Source: Streptomyces sp. TN58
GTDB lineage: Bacteria; Actinomycetota; Actinomycetes; Streptomycetales; Streptomycetaceae
Assembly: GCF_001941845.1 (NCBI RefSeq)
Contig: NZ_CP018870.1
Coordinates: 992,001-1,056,000, forward strand
Direction: 5' to 3'
DNA length: 64,000 nucleotides
Part shown: positions 27,527 to 38,334 of the stretch, piece after piece
Layout of the letters: each line of letters starts with the position of its first letter
Position numbering within the stretch: the stretch's first letter is position 1
Made by a program: the position numbers and the translations under genes
Notes under the pieces: generated by a model
Databases searched by the model: none
The model's input: the letters and a program-made list of their open reading frames with translations, nothing else
What the model was told of the DNA's origin: nothing

Positions 27527-28585
27527 ATGACGGATTCCGCACACGGCCTGACCACGGGGGCGGTGGCTCGCAGCCTGGGCGTCTCCCCGACGACCCTGCG
27601 CTCCTGGGACCGGCGCTACGGCATAGGACCGGCCGCCCGCGAGGACGGCCGGCACCGGAGGTGGGCCCCCGGGGACCTCGCCGTCCTGCACGAGATGTGC
27701 CGGCTGACCTCGTCGGGGATACCGCCCGCGGAGGCCGCGCGGGCCGCCCTCGCCGGTCCGGCGCCCGCGCCTCCCGCCGGCCGGGAACCGCTCCCCCGCC
27801 CGGCCCGGCGGCCGCCCGGATCGGGCAACGGCCTGCCCCTGGGCGCCGTACGGCAGGAGTGCCGCGGTCTGGGGCGGGCCGCGGTACGCCTCGACGCCTG
27901 GGCCGTGGACGACCTGCTGGCCTCAGTGATCGCCCGGTACGGCCTGGTCACCGCCTGGGAGGAGGTGATGGCGCCGACCCTGCACGCCGTGGGCCGCAAG
28001 TGGGAGACCTCGGGCGACCGGTACGTGGAGGTGGAGCACCTGCTGTCCTGGCACGTGTCGAGCGCGCTGCGCCGCGCCGCCGTGCCGCCGCCCGCCGGGG
28101 CGAGGGCCGGCGTACCGCCGGTGCTGCTGGCCTGCGTGCCGGGCGAGCAGCACACCCTCGCCCTGGAGGCGCTGGCCGCGGGACTGGCCGAACTGGGCGT
28201 GCCCACGCTGATGTTCGGTCCGGCCGTACCGCCCGACGCGCTCGACCAGGCGGTACGCAGGACCGGTCCCGCCGCGGTGGTGCTCTGGTCCCAGGCCCGG
28301 TCGACCGCGAACTCCGCGCTGGCCCGGCACGTCGCCGACACCGTGTGGGGCGTCCGGGGGGCCCGTGCCCGGCCCGCCGTGCTGCCGACGGGGCCGGGCT
28401 GGGCCGGGCAGCCCCTCGCCCCTGGAACACTGCGGCCCGGCGGGCTGCGGGACGCCCTGGACCTGCTGCGCGGGCTGTGCGGCACGGCGGGGGCGGGGCG
28501 GCCCGCCGTCCCCGATCAGTCCAGACCGCGTGCCCTGCGGAAGCGGGCCAGGCCGTCCGGGAGTGCGATCAGCGGCTCGGGGTAG
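27527..28585 (+). CDS. MerR-type regulator with cobalamin-binding domain, LitR/CarH-like
   Basis: A 352-residue protein. The N-terminal MerR winged helix (TTGAVARSLGVSPTTLRSWD, ~8-28) is followed by a Pro-rich linker, a helical cobalamin-cap region (~110-185) and a B12-binding Rossmann region (~200-310; GEQHTLALEALA supplies the axial-His position). The cap carries W-x10-EH (KWETSGDRYVEVEH) where CarH has W-x9-EH. Family members use adenosylcobalamin as a light sensor and repress in the dark. Its last 70 bp overlap the 3' end of the convergent photolyase gene; the final ~20 residues therefore may be little constrained. Confidence 0.85.
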   Translation: MTDSAHGLTTGAVARSLGVSPTTLRSWDRRYGIGPAAREDGRHRRWAPGDLAVLHEMCRLTSSGIPPAEAARAALAGPAPAPPAGREPLPRPARRPPGSGNGLPLGAVRQECRGLGRAAVRLDAWAVDDLLASVIARYGLVTAWEEVMAPTLHAVGRKWETSGDRYVEVEHLLSWHVSSALRRAAVPPPAGARAGVPPVLLACVPGEQHTLALEALAAGLAELGVPTLMFGPAVPPDALDQAVRRTGPAAVVLWSQARSTANSALARHVADTVWGVRGARARPAVLPTGPGWAGQPLAPGTLRPGGLRDALDLLRGLCGTAGAGRPAVPDQSRPRALRKRARPSGSAISGSG

Positions 28586-29892
28586 CCGTCGTACCGGGCC
28601 CGCTCGGGGCCGTCCAGCTTCCACGGCTCGTGGATCCGGGAGCCACGCAGCTGCGCGAGTTCGGGCACCCACCGGCGTACGTACTCCCCCTCCGGGTCGT
28701 AGCGCTTGCCCTGGATCACCGGGTTGAGGACCCGGTTGGGGCGGCTGTCGGTGCCCGTGCCGGCCACCCACTGCCAGTTGAGCTGGTTGTCGGCGACGTC
28801 CCCGTCGACCAGCAGGTCCAGGAAGTGGCGGGCTCCGGCGCGCCAGTCGAGGTAGAGCGTCTTGGTCAGGAACGAGGCGGTGAGCAGCCTGCCGCGGCCG
28901 GGCATCCAGCCCTCGTGGGCGAGTTGGCGCATGGCCGCGTCCACGACGGGATAGCCGGTGCGGCCGTCCTGCCAGGCCCGCAGGTCTGCCTCCGCCTGCG
29001 GGCCGCGCCGCCAGCGGTCGCCCCGGGTGCGGTAGTCGGCGTACGCGACGGCGGGACGGGCGGCGAGGAGCTGGTGGTTGAAGTCGCGCCAGCACAGCTG
29101 CCGTACGAAGGCCTCGGCGCCCGGGCCGCCCCGGTCACGGGCCAGGTGCACGGCCTCGGCCGCCGACAGCGCGCCGAAGTGGAAGTACGGGGAGAGGCGG
29201 GAGGTGAGGTCGGCGGCGAGGTCGTCGTGGTGCTCCTCGTAGGCGTCGGCGTGCCGGTCGAGCCACTGCGCGAGCCGCTTGCGGCCCTCGGACTCGCCTC
29301 CGCGCGCCAGGCCCGCCGAGAGGGCTTCCCCGGCCGGCCGGGCGGGGAGGGGGTCGGAGCGGACGCCGGACGGCACCCGCACCACGCGCGGAGCCGCGAG
29401 CGGCGGCCGCAGCCGCTCTCCCGACCAGCGCCTGAAGTACGGCGTGAACACGGCGAAGTGATCGGATCCGCTCGGTGTCACGGCGCCGGCCGGCAGGGCG
29501 GTGACGACCGCGTCGTGGACGTAGAGGCGGCGGCCGTCGGCCTCCAGTGCCCGGCGCAGCCGCTGCTCGCGGCGCAGGGCGAAGGCACTGCATCCGGCGG
29601 CCGTGTGCACCTCGTCGGCGTCGGCCTCCCGTACGACGGCGCACACCTCGTCGACGGGGTCGCCCGAGCGGACGACGAGCCTGCCGCCCCGCCTCCGCAG
29701 CCCCTCGTCGAGGTCGGCGAGGCAGTCCGCGAGGAAGGCGAGGCGGTTCGGCGCGGCGAAGCCGGCCCGGTCCACCGCCGGGTCGCGGACGAAGAGCGGG
29801 ACGGTGTCGTGGTGCGGGCCGAGCGCGGCGCGCAGCGGCGGATGGTCGTGGACCCGCAGGTCAGAGGTGTACAGGACGACCGTGGCGCTCAT
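28516..29892 (-). CDS. phr: Deoxyribodipyrimidine photolyase (CPD class I)
   Basis: A 458-residue enzyme that repairs cyclobutane pyrimidine dimers with light. The N-terminal antenna domain starts VVLYTSDLRVHDHPPL. The C-terminal FAD domain has LSPYFHFGALS (~235), WRDFNHQLLAARP (~275), MPGRGRLLTASFLTKTLYLDW (positions ~330-350) and NQLNWQWVAGTGTDSRP-type FAD contacts with Trp residues of the electron-transfer chain. ATG 29892 overlaps the upstream SDR stop (ATGA), so both are one operon. The nearby LitR/LitS-like genes suggest light-induced transcription. Confidence 0.93.
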   Translation of the reverse strand: MSATVVLYTSDLRVHDHPPLRAALGPHHDTVPLFVRDPAVDRAGFAAPNRLAFLADCLADLDEGLRRRGGRLVVRSGDPVDEVCAVVREADADEVHTAAGCSAFALRREQRLRRALEADGRRLYVHDAVVTALPAGAVTPSGSDHFAVFTPYFRRWSGERLRPPLAAPRVVRVPSGVRSDPLPARPAGEALSAGLARGGESEGRKRLAQWLDRHADAYEEHHDDLAADLTSRLSPYFHFGALSAAEAVHLARDRGGPGAEAFVRQLCWRDFNHQLLAARPAVAYADYRTRGDRWRRGPQAEADLRAWQDGRTGYPVVDAAMRQLAHEGWMPGRGRLLTASFLTKTLYLDWRAGARHFLDLLVDGDVADNQLNWQWVAGTGTDSRPNRVLNPVIQGKRYDPEGEYVRRWVPELAQLRGSRIHEPWKLDGPERARYDGYPEPLIALPDGLARFRRARGLD

Positions 29893-31439
29893 GACGCCGC
29901 CCCCGTGCCGGTGCCGCCGGCCGCCGCTTCCGCGGTGCGCGCGATGTTGCGGGCCATACCGCCGAAGACGAGGGCGTGGAAGGGCGAGACGCTCCACCAG
30001 TAGGCGTGGCCGGCGAGGCCCCTGGGGTGGAAGAGCGCCCGCTGCCGGTACCGCGTACGGCCCTCGTCGTCGTGCTCGGCGTACATCTCCAGCCAGGCGA
30101 GGCCGGGGAGCCGCATCTCGGCCCGGAGCCGGAGCAGCCGCCCCCGTTCGATCTCCTCGACCCGCCAGAAGTCCAGGGAGTCGCCGATCCGCAGGCGGGC
30201 TGCGTCGCGCCGGCCCCGGCGCAGTCCGACGCCTCCGACGAGGCGGTCGAGCCAGCCGCGGACGGCCCAGGCGAGCGGGAAGGAGTACCAGCCGTTCTCG
30301 CCGCCGATGCCCTCCACGACCCGCCACAGCGCCTCGGGCGGGGCGTCGACGGTGCGCTCGCGAACGTCGGTGTACAGGCTGCCTCCGGCCCAGTCGGGGT
30401 CGGTGGGCAGCGGGTCGCTGGGCGTGCCGGGCACGGAGGCGGAGGACCAGCGGGTGTCGACCTGGGCGTCGCGGACCTTCTGCAGGGCGAGCGAGAGCGC
30501 CCGGTCGAAGGGGATCGGGGTGCCGGGTGGGTCGGGCACCCAGTCGGCGATGTCGTGCTCGTCGCAGACGACCTCGTACTTGAGGGACTCGGCGAGCGGT
30601 CGGGCGATGGACCGGGGCACGGGGGTGACCAGACCGACCCAGTGGCTGGACAGGCGCGGTGTGAGGACCGGCACGGGCAGGATCAGCCGCCGGGGCAGTC
30701 CGTCGACGTCGGCGTAGCGTCGCATCATGTCGAGGTAGGTGAGGACTTCGGGGCCGCCGATGTCGAAGGCGCGGCTGACGTGGGCGGGCATCGTGGCACT
30801 GCCGACCAGGTAGCGCAGCACGTCGCGGACGGCGATGGGCTGGATGCGGGTGCGCACCCAGCTGGGGGTGACCATCACGGGCAGCCGCTCGGTGAGGTAG
30901 CGGAGCATCTCGAAGGACGCCGAGCCGGAGCCGATGATGACGGCGGCGCGGAGCACGGTGGTGGGCACGCCGGAGTCGAGGAGGATGCGGCCGACCTCGG
31001 CGCGGGAGCGCAGGTGGGGCGAGAGGTCTCGGTCGGGGACCCCGCGCGGGACGAGTCCGCCGAGGTAGACGATGCGGCGTACGCCGGCGGCGCGTGCCTG
31101 GTCGGCGAAGGTGCGTGCGGCCCGGCGGTCGGTCTCCTCGAAGTCGCGTCCGCTGCCGAGGGCGTGTACGAGGTAGTAGGCGGCGTCGACGCCTCGCAGG
31201 GCCTCGGCGAGCGACGCGGCGTCGGTGACGTCGCCGCGGACGATTTCCGCCTGGTCCGCCCAGGGGTGGTCGCGCAGCTTCCCGGGGGTGCGGGCGAGGC
31301 AGCGGACGCGGTGTCCGGCGGCGATCAGCTCGGGGACGAGCCTGCCGCCGATGTAGCCGGTGGCGCCGGTGACCAGGCACAGCGAACCGGGGGGCGGCGG
31401 GCCGGGGGGCCGGGCCGGGTGCCCTTGTGTGTCGGTCAT
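29889..31439 (-). CDS. NAD(P)-binding SDR/epimerase-like protein with DUF2867 domain
   Basis: A 516-residue protein. The N-terminal extended-SDR Rossmann fold has VTGATGYIGGRLVPEL (~23), with an NmrA-like rather than classical YxxxK active site. The C-terminal ~160 residues (SLYTDVRERTVDAPPEALW onwards) match DUF2867, an SRPBCC-like fold. The combined protein is common beside Streptomyces photolyase genes. Substrate unknown; a role in light or redox stress is inferred from the operon. ATG 31439 starts the operon; its stop overlaps the photolyase start. Confidence 0.82.
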   Translation of the reverse strand: MTDTQGHPARPPGPPPPGSLCLVTGATGYIGGRLVPELIAAGHRVRCLARTPGKLRDHPWADQAEIVRGDVTDAASLAEALRGVDAAYYLVHALGSGRDFEETDRRAARTFADQARAAGVRRIVYLGGLVPRGVPDRDLSPHLRSRAEVGRILLDSGVPTTVLRAAVIIGSGSASFEMLRYLTERLPVMVTPSWVRTRIQPIAVRDVLRYLVGSATMPAHVSRAFDIGGPEVLTYLDMMRRYADVDGLPRRLILPVPVLTPRLSSHWVGLVTPVPRSIARPLAESLKYEVVCDEHDIADWVPDPPGTPIPFDRALSLALQKVRDAQVDTRWSSASVPGTPSDPLPTDPDWAGGSLYTDVRERTVDAPPEALWRVVEGIGGENGWYSFPLAWAVRGWLDRLVGGVGLRRGRRDAARLRIGDSLDFWRVEEIERGRLLRLRAEMRLPGLAWLEMYAEHDDEGRTRYRQRALFHPRGLAGHAYWWSVSPFHALVFGGMARNIARTAEAAAGGTGTGAAS

Positions 31440-31674
31440 GGGGGTGCTCCGTTTCCGCCGTCGGCCGGGGTGGTTCCCTGATCTCTTCCGCGCCGGCGGG
31501 CGGGACGGATGCGGGGTACGCCGGATGGCCGTGTGCCCTGTGCCCGAGGGGTCCGGTGGACGGCGGCGACCTGCGCGGACTCGACGCCGAGACCGGCCAG
31601 TGCGGGCGGAGGCCTCCCCGGTTCCGGCCGGGGCCGCCTGCCGCCCGGGCGCGGCTCTGTGCGACTCTTCCGCC

Positions 31675-32889
31675 GTGTCTTCCGCCGTCTCCTCCGCCGT
31701 GTCTCTCCTGAGGCGTCCGCACCCCCTGGACCTGCTGGCCGGCGGGCTGCTCGCGCTCGGTGTGCTCTGCGTCGCCACCGGTCTGCTGCCGCGTGCGCCC
31801 GCCGGGGACGTCATGGAACGCGTCGGTCCGCTGGTGGTGTTCCTGGCCACCGTCATCGTGCTGGCCGAACTGGCCGGCAGGGCGGAGGTGTTCGACGTGG
31901 TCGCCACCTGGGTGGCGCGTGTGGGGCGCGGCCACTACGCCCTGCTCTTCTGCCTCTGCGTCGTGTTCGCCTCCGTCACCACCATCACCCTGAACCTGGA
32001 CACGACGGCGGTCCTGCTGACCCCGGTGATGCTGGCGCTGGCGGCCCGGGTGGGGATCGCGCCGTTGCCGCTGGCGATGACCACGGTGTGGCTGGCCAAC
32101 ACGGCGAGCCTGCTGCTGCCCGTGTCGAACCTGACGAACCTGCTCGCCGCGGACCGGGTGGCGCTGGCACCGTCGCAGATGGCCGCCACCCTGTGGGCTC
32201 CACAGCTGGCCGCCATAGCGGTGACGATGGGCTGCCTGTGGGGCTTTTACTGGCGCCCGGGCCGGCGCGGTGCGGTCAGCTACGTGCCTCCGGAGCCGCC
32301 GCGGCCCAGGGACCGGGTCCTGTTCCGGGTGGCCGCCCTGGCGTGCGGCGGCTTCCTGGTGGCGCTGCTCCTGGCCGACGTACCGCTGTGGTCGGCGTCG
32401 ACGGCGGCCGCGCTCGTCGTGCTGGCGGCCTTCGCGGTCCGCGACCGCGGCGCGCTGCGGCTGTCGCTGATCCCGTGGCGGCTGCTCGTCCTGGTCCCGG
32501 GGATGTTCCTGGTCGTGGAGACCGTGAACGCGCACGGGCTGCACGACCTCCTGGCCGCGGCGATGGGCTCGGACGACGACTTCGCCGGCATGCTGCGGTC
32601 GGCCGCGGTCGGTGCGGGCTTCTCCAACGTGCTCAACAACCTGCCGGCGTACCTGGCGGGCGAGGCTGCCGTCCCCGAGGCCAACCACCACCAGCTGCTG
32701 GCACTGCTCGTCGGCGTCAACGTCGGCCCGGTCGTCACACCGTGGGCCTCGCTGGCCACCCTGCTGTGGTTCGAGCGGTGCCGCTGGCACGGCACCCGCA
32801 TCGAGCTGCGCCGCTTCCTCGGTACGGGGCTGGTCCTCTCGGTCGCCGGCACCCTGTCGGCGACGCTGGCGCTGGCCGCCGCGTCCTGA
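31675..32889 (+). CDS. SLC13/ArsB-like anion transporter
   Basis: About 404 residues and roughly 10-11 membrane helices. Two matching half-repeats carry Asn/Thr-rich re-entrant motifs (TLNLDTTAVLLTPVML near residue 105 and AGFSNVLNNLPAYLAG near 320), as in the ion transporter superfamily that includes ArsB and dicarboxylate or citrate carriers. Substrate cannot be read from sequence. The start is uncertain: GTG 31675 or GTG 31699, within a (TCTTCCGCCGTG)-like repeat and without a clear ribosome site. Divergent from the SDR-photolyase operon. Confidence 0.78.
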   Translation: MSSAVSSAVSLLRRPHPLDLLAGGLLALGVLCVATGLLPRAPAGDVMERVGPLVVFLATVIVLAELAGRAEVFDVVATWVARVGRGHYALLFCLCVVFASVTTITLNLDTTAVLLTPVMLALAARVGIAPLPLAMTTVWLANTASLLLPVSNLTNLLAADRVALAPSQMAATLWAPQLAAIAVTMGCLWGFYWRPGRRGAVSYVPPEPPRPRDRVLFRVAALACGGFLVALLLADVPLWSASTAAALVVLAAFAVRDRGALRLSLIPWRLLVLVPGMFLVVETVNAHGLHDLLAAAMGSDDDFAGMLRSAAVGAGFSNVLNNLPAYLAGEAAVPEANHHQLLALLVGVNVGPVVTPWASLATLLWFERCRWHGTRIELRRFLGTGLVLSVAGTLSATLALAAAS

Positions 32890-32982
32890 GCCGGTCGCCG
32901 GCGGCCGCGCCGGCGGGGATGACCGTCGCGACGGGCACCGCGGAGCCAGGCGCCCGCCGCCCGCCGCCCGCCCCAGGCCGTC

Positions 32983-34880
<1,898 letters not shown>

Positions 34881-34926
34881 CCTCCGCCCGGCGGGCCCGG
34901 CCGGCACGCTCCCGCGGCCCGGCTCC

Positions 34927-35226
34927 TCAGTCGGTGCCCACCGCGTCGTCGCACGCGGGGCAGACCCGGTCCGCGTACCGCGCTTCGTACCACGTCGCGC
35001 CGGGCTGTCCCGCGGGCTGCCCGGCCGGCGGCGGGCCGCCGGCGGCCCGCATCGCGAAGGTGTCCCTGCCGCAGAAGGTCCGCGGGCCGGGGGCACCGGG
35101 CATCCCGGGCGCCGCCGGCGCCGCGTGCACGCGTACGACGACCGCCTCCCCGCCGCCCGCCACCGGCCCGCCGGGGTGCGCCGCCACCGGGTCCTCGACC
35201 TCGTACACCACCGCCATCGCACTCAT
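34927..35226 (-). CDS. Hypothetical 99-residue protein with C-terminal CxxC
   Basis: A small protein of unknown function. The N-terminus starts MSAMAVVYEVEDPVAA, the centre is Gly/Pro/Ala-rich, and the C-terminus ends YADRVCPACDDAVGTD, where CPAC could bind metal or act in redox chemistry together with the earlier Cys in RTFCGRD. Codon bias supports coding. Convergent with the beta-lactamase-fold gene (46-bp gap). Confidence 0.6.
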   Translation of the reverse strand: MSAMAVVYEVEDPVAAHPGGPVAGGGEAVVVRVHAAPAAPGMPGAPGPRTFCGRDTFAMRAAGGPPPAGQPAGQPGATWYEARYADRVCPACDDAVGTD

Positions 35227-35465
35227 GGCTCGACGGTAGGCGGTGCCCGGGCCTCCCGCCGGCCGGCCACGCCGGACCGGCACGGCCGGCCGTTACTGAC
35301 GAATCATCAGGTCATCCGTCCCGGACTCTTGACTCCGTCGGCGGCAGTGGCGATTCTCGGACCACCGTTTGCGGGTTCATGACAAGTTGGCGGTCGTGCG
35401 GCCGCCTCGTCCCCGAACGGGTCCGGTTCCTCCACCGCGCCATCCGCTGACCGAAGACGTGAGTG

Positions 35466-37529
35466 ATGACCATTTCCCGACACACGCACCCCAGGCGCAG
35501 CCCCATCGCGGTCCTGTCATTGCTCCTCGCCGTGGTGGCTATGGTGCTCGGCCCCGTGCCCAGCTCCGCCGCCGACCCCGGCTGGTGGAATCCGGTGGCG
35601 CGGCCCGCACCCGACTCCGACATCAACATCACCGGCGAACCCTTCAAGGGCACGGACTCCCAGGGCCGGGTGCGCGGTTTCGTCGACGCGCACGACCACC
35701 TGATGTCCAACGAGGGCTTCGGGGGCCGCCTCATCTGCGGCAAGCCCTTCTCCGACCTGGGCGTGGCCGACGCGCTCAAGGACTGCCCCGAGCACTACCC
35801 CGACGGCACCCTGGCGATCTTCGACTTCATCACCAAGGGCGGCGACGGCAAGCACGACCCGAACGGCTGGCCGACCTTCAAGGACTGGCCCGCCCACGAC
35901 TCGCTGACCCACCAGCAGAACTACTACGCCTGGGTCGAACGCGCCTGGCGCGGCGGCCAGCGCGTACTCGTCAACGACCTCGTCACCAACGGCGTGATCT
36001 GCTCGGTCTACTTCTTCAAGGACCGCAGCTGCGACGAGATGACCGCCATCCGGCTGGAGGCGCAGAAGACGTACGACATGCAGGCCTACATCGACAAGAT
36101 GTACGGCGGCCCCGGAAAGGGCTGGTTCCGCATCGTCACCGACTCCGCCCAGGCCCGCGAGGTCGTCAAGCAGGGCAAGCTGGCCGTCGTCCTGGGCGTC
36201 GAGACCTCCGAGCCCTTCGGTTGCAAGCAGATCCTCGACATCGCGCAGTGCAGCAAGGAGGACGTCGACCGCGGCCTCGACGAGCTGCACCGGCTGGGCG
36301 TGCGCAGCATGTTCCTCTGCCACAAGTTCGACAACGCCCTGTGCGGCGTCCGCTTCGACCAGGGCGCGCTCGGCACCGCCATCAACGTGGGCCAGTTCCT
36401 GTCGACCGGCACCTTCTGGAAGACGGAGAAGTGCACCGGCCCGCAGCACGACAACCCCATCGGGCTCGCTGCCGCTCCGCAGGCGCAGAAGCAGCTCCCG
36501 GCGGGCGTGTCCGTGCCCTCGTACGCGGCGGACGCGCAGTGCAACACCCGCGGCCTGACCCCGCTCGGCGAGTACGCGCTGCGCGGGATGATGAAACGCA
36601 AGATGATGCTGGAGATCGACCACATGAGCGTCAAGGCCGCCGGCCGGGCCTTCGACATCCTGGAGTCCGAGTCCTACCCGGGCGTCATCTCCTCGCACGG
36701 CTGGATGGACGACAGCTGGACCGAGCGGCTCTACAAGCTCGGCGGGTTCGTCGCCCAGTACATGAACGGGGCCGAGAGCTTCAGCGCGGAGGCCAAGGCC
36801 AAGAACGCCCTGCGCGACAAGTACGGCGTCGGCTACGGCTACGGCACCGACATGAACGGCGTCGGCGGCTGGCCCGGCCCCCGCGGGGCCGACACCCCCA
36901 ACCCGGTGCGCTACCCGTTCCGCAGCGTCGACGGCGGCTCCGTCATCGACAGGCAGACCACCGGACAGCGCACCTGGGACCTCAACACCGACGGCGCCGC
37001 GCACTACGGCCTGGTCCCGGACTGGATCGAGGACCTCCGCAACGTCGGCGGCCAGGACGTGGTCGACGACCTCTTCCGCGGAGCGGAGTCCTACCTCACC
37101 ACCTGGGGCTCGTCCGAGAAGCACAAGGCCGGCGTGAACCTCGCCGCGGGCGCGTCCACGGCGGCCAGCTCCGCCGAGTGGAACCCCTTCACCAGCTACG
37201 CCCCGTCCCGGGCCGTCGACGGGAACACGGGCACCCGCTGGGCGAGCGACTGGAGCGACGACCAGTGGATCCAGATCGACCTCGGCGCGGCCAACCTGGT
37301 CAAGCGCGTCACGCTCGACTGGGAGCGGGCGCACGGGCAGGCCTACCGGGTCGAGCTGTCGAACGACGGCAGCACCTGGCAGTCCGCGTGGTCGACCACC
37401 ACCGGTGACGGCGGTCTGGACACGGCGCTGTTCACCGGTACCACGGCCCGCTACGTGCGCGTCCACGGCGTGCAGCGCGGCACGAAATGGGGCTACTCGC
37501 TCTACGAGGTCGGCGTCTACAGCAGCTGA
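35466..37529 (+). CDS. Secreted membrane-dipeptidase-like metallohydrolase with discoidin (F5/8C) domain
   Basis: A 687-residue exported protein. Signal peptide about 1-36 (IAVLSLLLAVVAMVLG, cleavage near SSAA-DPG). The amidohydrolase-like TIM-barrel domain (~65-555) has the metal HxH of FVDAHDHL (~75) and further candidate ligands in LEIDHMSVKAA and ISSHGWMDD. The last ~125 residues form an F5/8 type C carbohydrate-binding module (SRAVDGNTGTRWASDWSDDQ). It may hydrolyse a cell-wall or extracellular substrate while bound to glycans. GTG 35463 is one codon upstream of the preferred ATG 35466. A strong terminator follows. Confidence 0.87.
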   Translation: MTISRHTHPRRSPIAVLSLLLAVVAMVLGPVPSSAADPGWWNPVARPAPDSDINITGEPFKGTDSQGRVRGFVDAHDHLMSNEGFGGRLICGKPFSDLGVADALKDCPEHYPDGTLAIFDFITKGGDGKHDPNGWPTFKDWPAHDSLTHQQNYYAWVERAWRGGQRVLVNDLVTNGVICSVYFFKDRSCDEMTAIRLEAQKTYDMQAYIDKMYGGPGKGWFRIVTDSAQAREVVKQGKLAVVLGVETSEPFGCKQILDIAQCSKEDVDRGLDELHRLGVRSMFLCHKFDNALCGVRFDQGALGTAINVGQFLSTGTFWKTEKCTGPQHDNPIGLAAAPQAQKQLPAGVSVPSYAADAQCNTRGLTPLGEYALRGMMKRKMMLEIDHMSVKAAGRAFDILESESYPGVISSHGWMDDSWTERLYKLGGFVAQYMNGAESFSAEAKAKNALRDKYGVGYGYGTDMNGVGGWPGPRGADTPNPVRYPFRSVDGGSVIDRQTTGQRTWDLNTDGAAHYGLVPDWIEDLRNVGGQDVVDDLFRGAESYLTTWGSSEKHKAGVNLAAGASTAASSAEWNPFTSYAPSRAVDGNTGTRWASDWSDDQWIQIDLGAANLVKRVTLDWERAHGQAYRVELSNDGSTWQSAWSTTTGDGGLDTALFTGTTARYVRVHGVQRGTKWGYSLYEVGVYSS

Positions 37530-37546
37530 CGCCCCGCGGCCCCCGG

Positions 37547-37590
37547 GGCCGGGGCCGGCCGGATCCGCGCCGATCCGGCCGGCCCCGGCC
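37547..37590 (+). terminator. Strong intrinsic terminator after the dipeptidase-like gene
   Basis: Perfect 19-bp arms (37547-37565 and 37572-37590), a 6-base loop, and TTTT at 37594-37597. It begins 17 bp after the stop. Confidence 0.88.
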
Positions 37591-37682
37591 GCCGTTTTGC
37601 ACCCCCGGCACCCCCGGTACCCGGAACACCGCCCCCGCAGCACCGCGCACGGCACCGAGCGCAACGAAGGGACCGAACGCCC

Positions 37683-38288
37683 ATGGCACGGATGCCGTCG
37701 GCCGAGCGACGCCGCCAGCTGACCGAGGCGGCGATCCGTGTGATGGCCCGCGACGGCGTCGCCAGGGCGACGACGCGCTCGATCTGCGCGGAGGCCGGCG
37801 TGTCCCTGAGCGTCTTCCACTACTGCTTCGACTCCAAGCAGGTGCTGCTGGAATCGGTGATCGTGGCGATCACCGAGCACGGCATCACCGTGGCGAGGGA
37901 GGCCATCCGGCCCAGGGCCACCCTCCGGGAGACCATCCGGGCCGGCTTCCAGGCGTACTGGGACCATGTCGCCGCCAACCCGGGCGAGCACATGCTCACC
38001 TACGAGCTCACGCAGTACGCCCTGCGCCGGCCCGGGTTCGAGCACCTGGCGCGACGCCAGTACGAGCTGTACTGCGACACCTACACCGAGCTCATCGAGC
38101 AGCTGCGCCGGCGCATGCCCTTCGAACTGCGGGTGCCGGTACCCGTACTGGCCCGCTACCTGGCCGCCATGACGGACGGCCTGACCCTCAACCACCTCGT
38201 GCTCGGCGACGCCGAGGTCGTCGAAGCCGTCCTCGACATGGTCACCGACCATGTGGCGGGCCTCACCGTCACCCCGGCCCCCGCCTGA
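37683..38288 (+). CDS. TetR-family regulator
   Basis: A 201-residue regulator. The N-terminal helix-turn-helix includes TEAAIRVMARDGVARAT and AEAGVSLSVFHYCFDSKQ, followed by a helical effector domain of the BetI/TetR_C6 type. Convergent with the FAD hydroxylase gene (46 bp apart). It may control the spore-pigment-like genes to its right, but nothing in the sequence fixes its target. Confidence 0.88.
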   Translation: MARMPSAERRRQLTEAAIRVMARDGVARATTRSICAEAGVSLSVFHYCFDSKQVLLESVIVAITEHGITVAREAIRPRATLRETIRAGFQAYWDHVAANPGEHMLTYELTQYALRRPGFEHLARRQYELYCDTYTELIEQLRRRMPFELRVPVPVLARYLAAMTDGLTLNHLVLGDAEVVEAVLDMVTDHVAGLTVTPAPA

Positions 38289-38334
38289 GCGGCGGCGCCT
38301 TCCGTGCCCGGGCGGGACGGGGTGGGTGGGGCGG

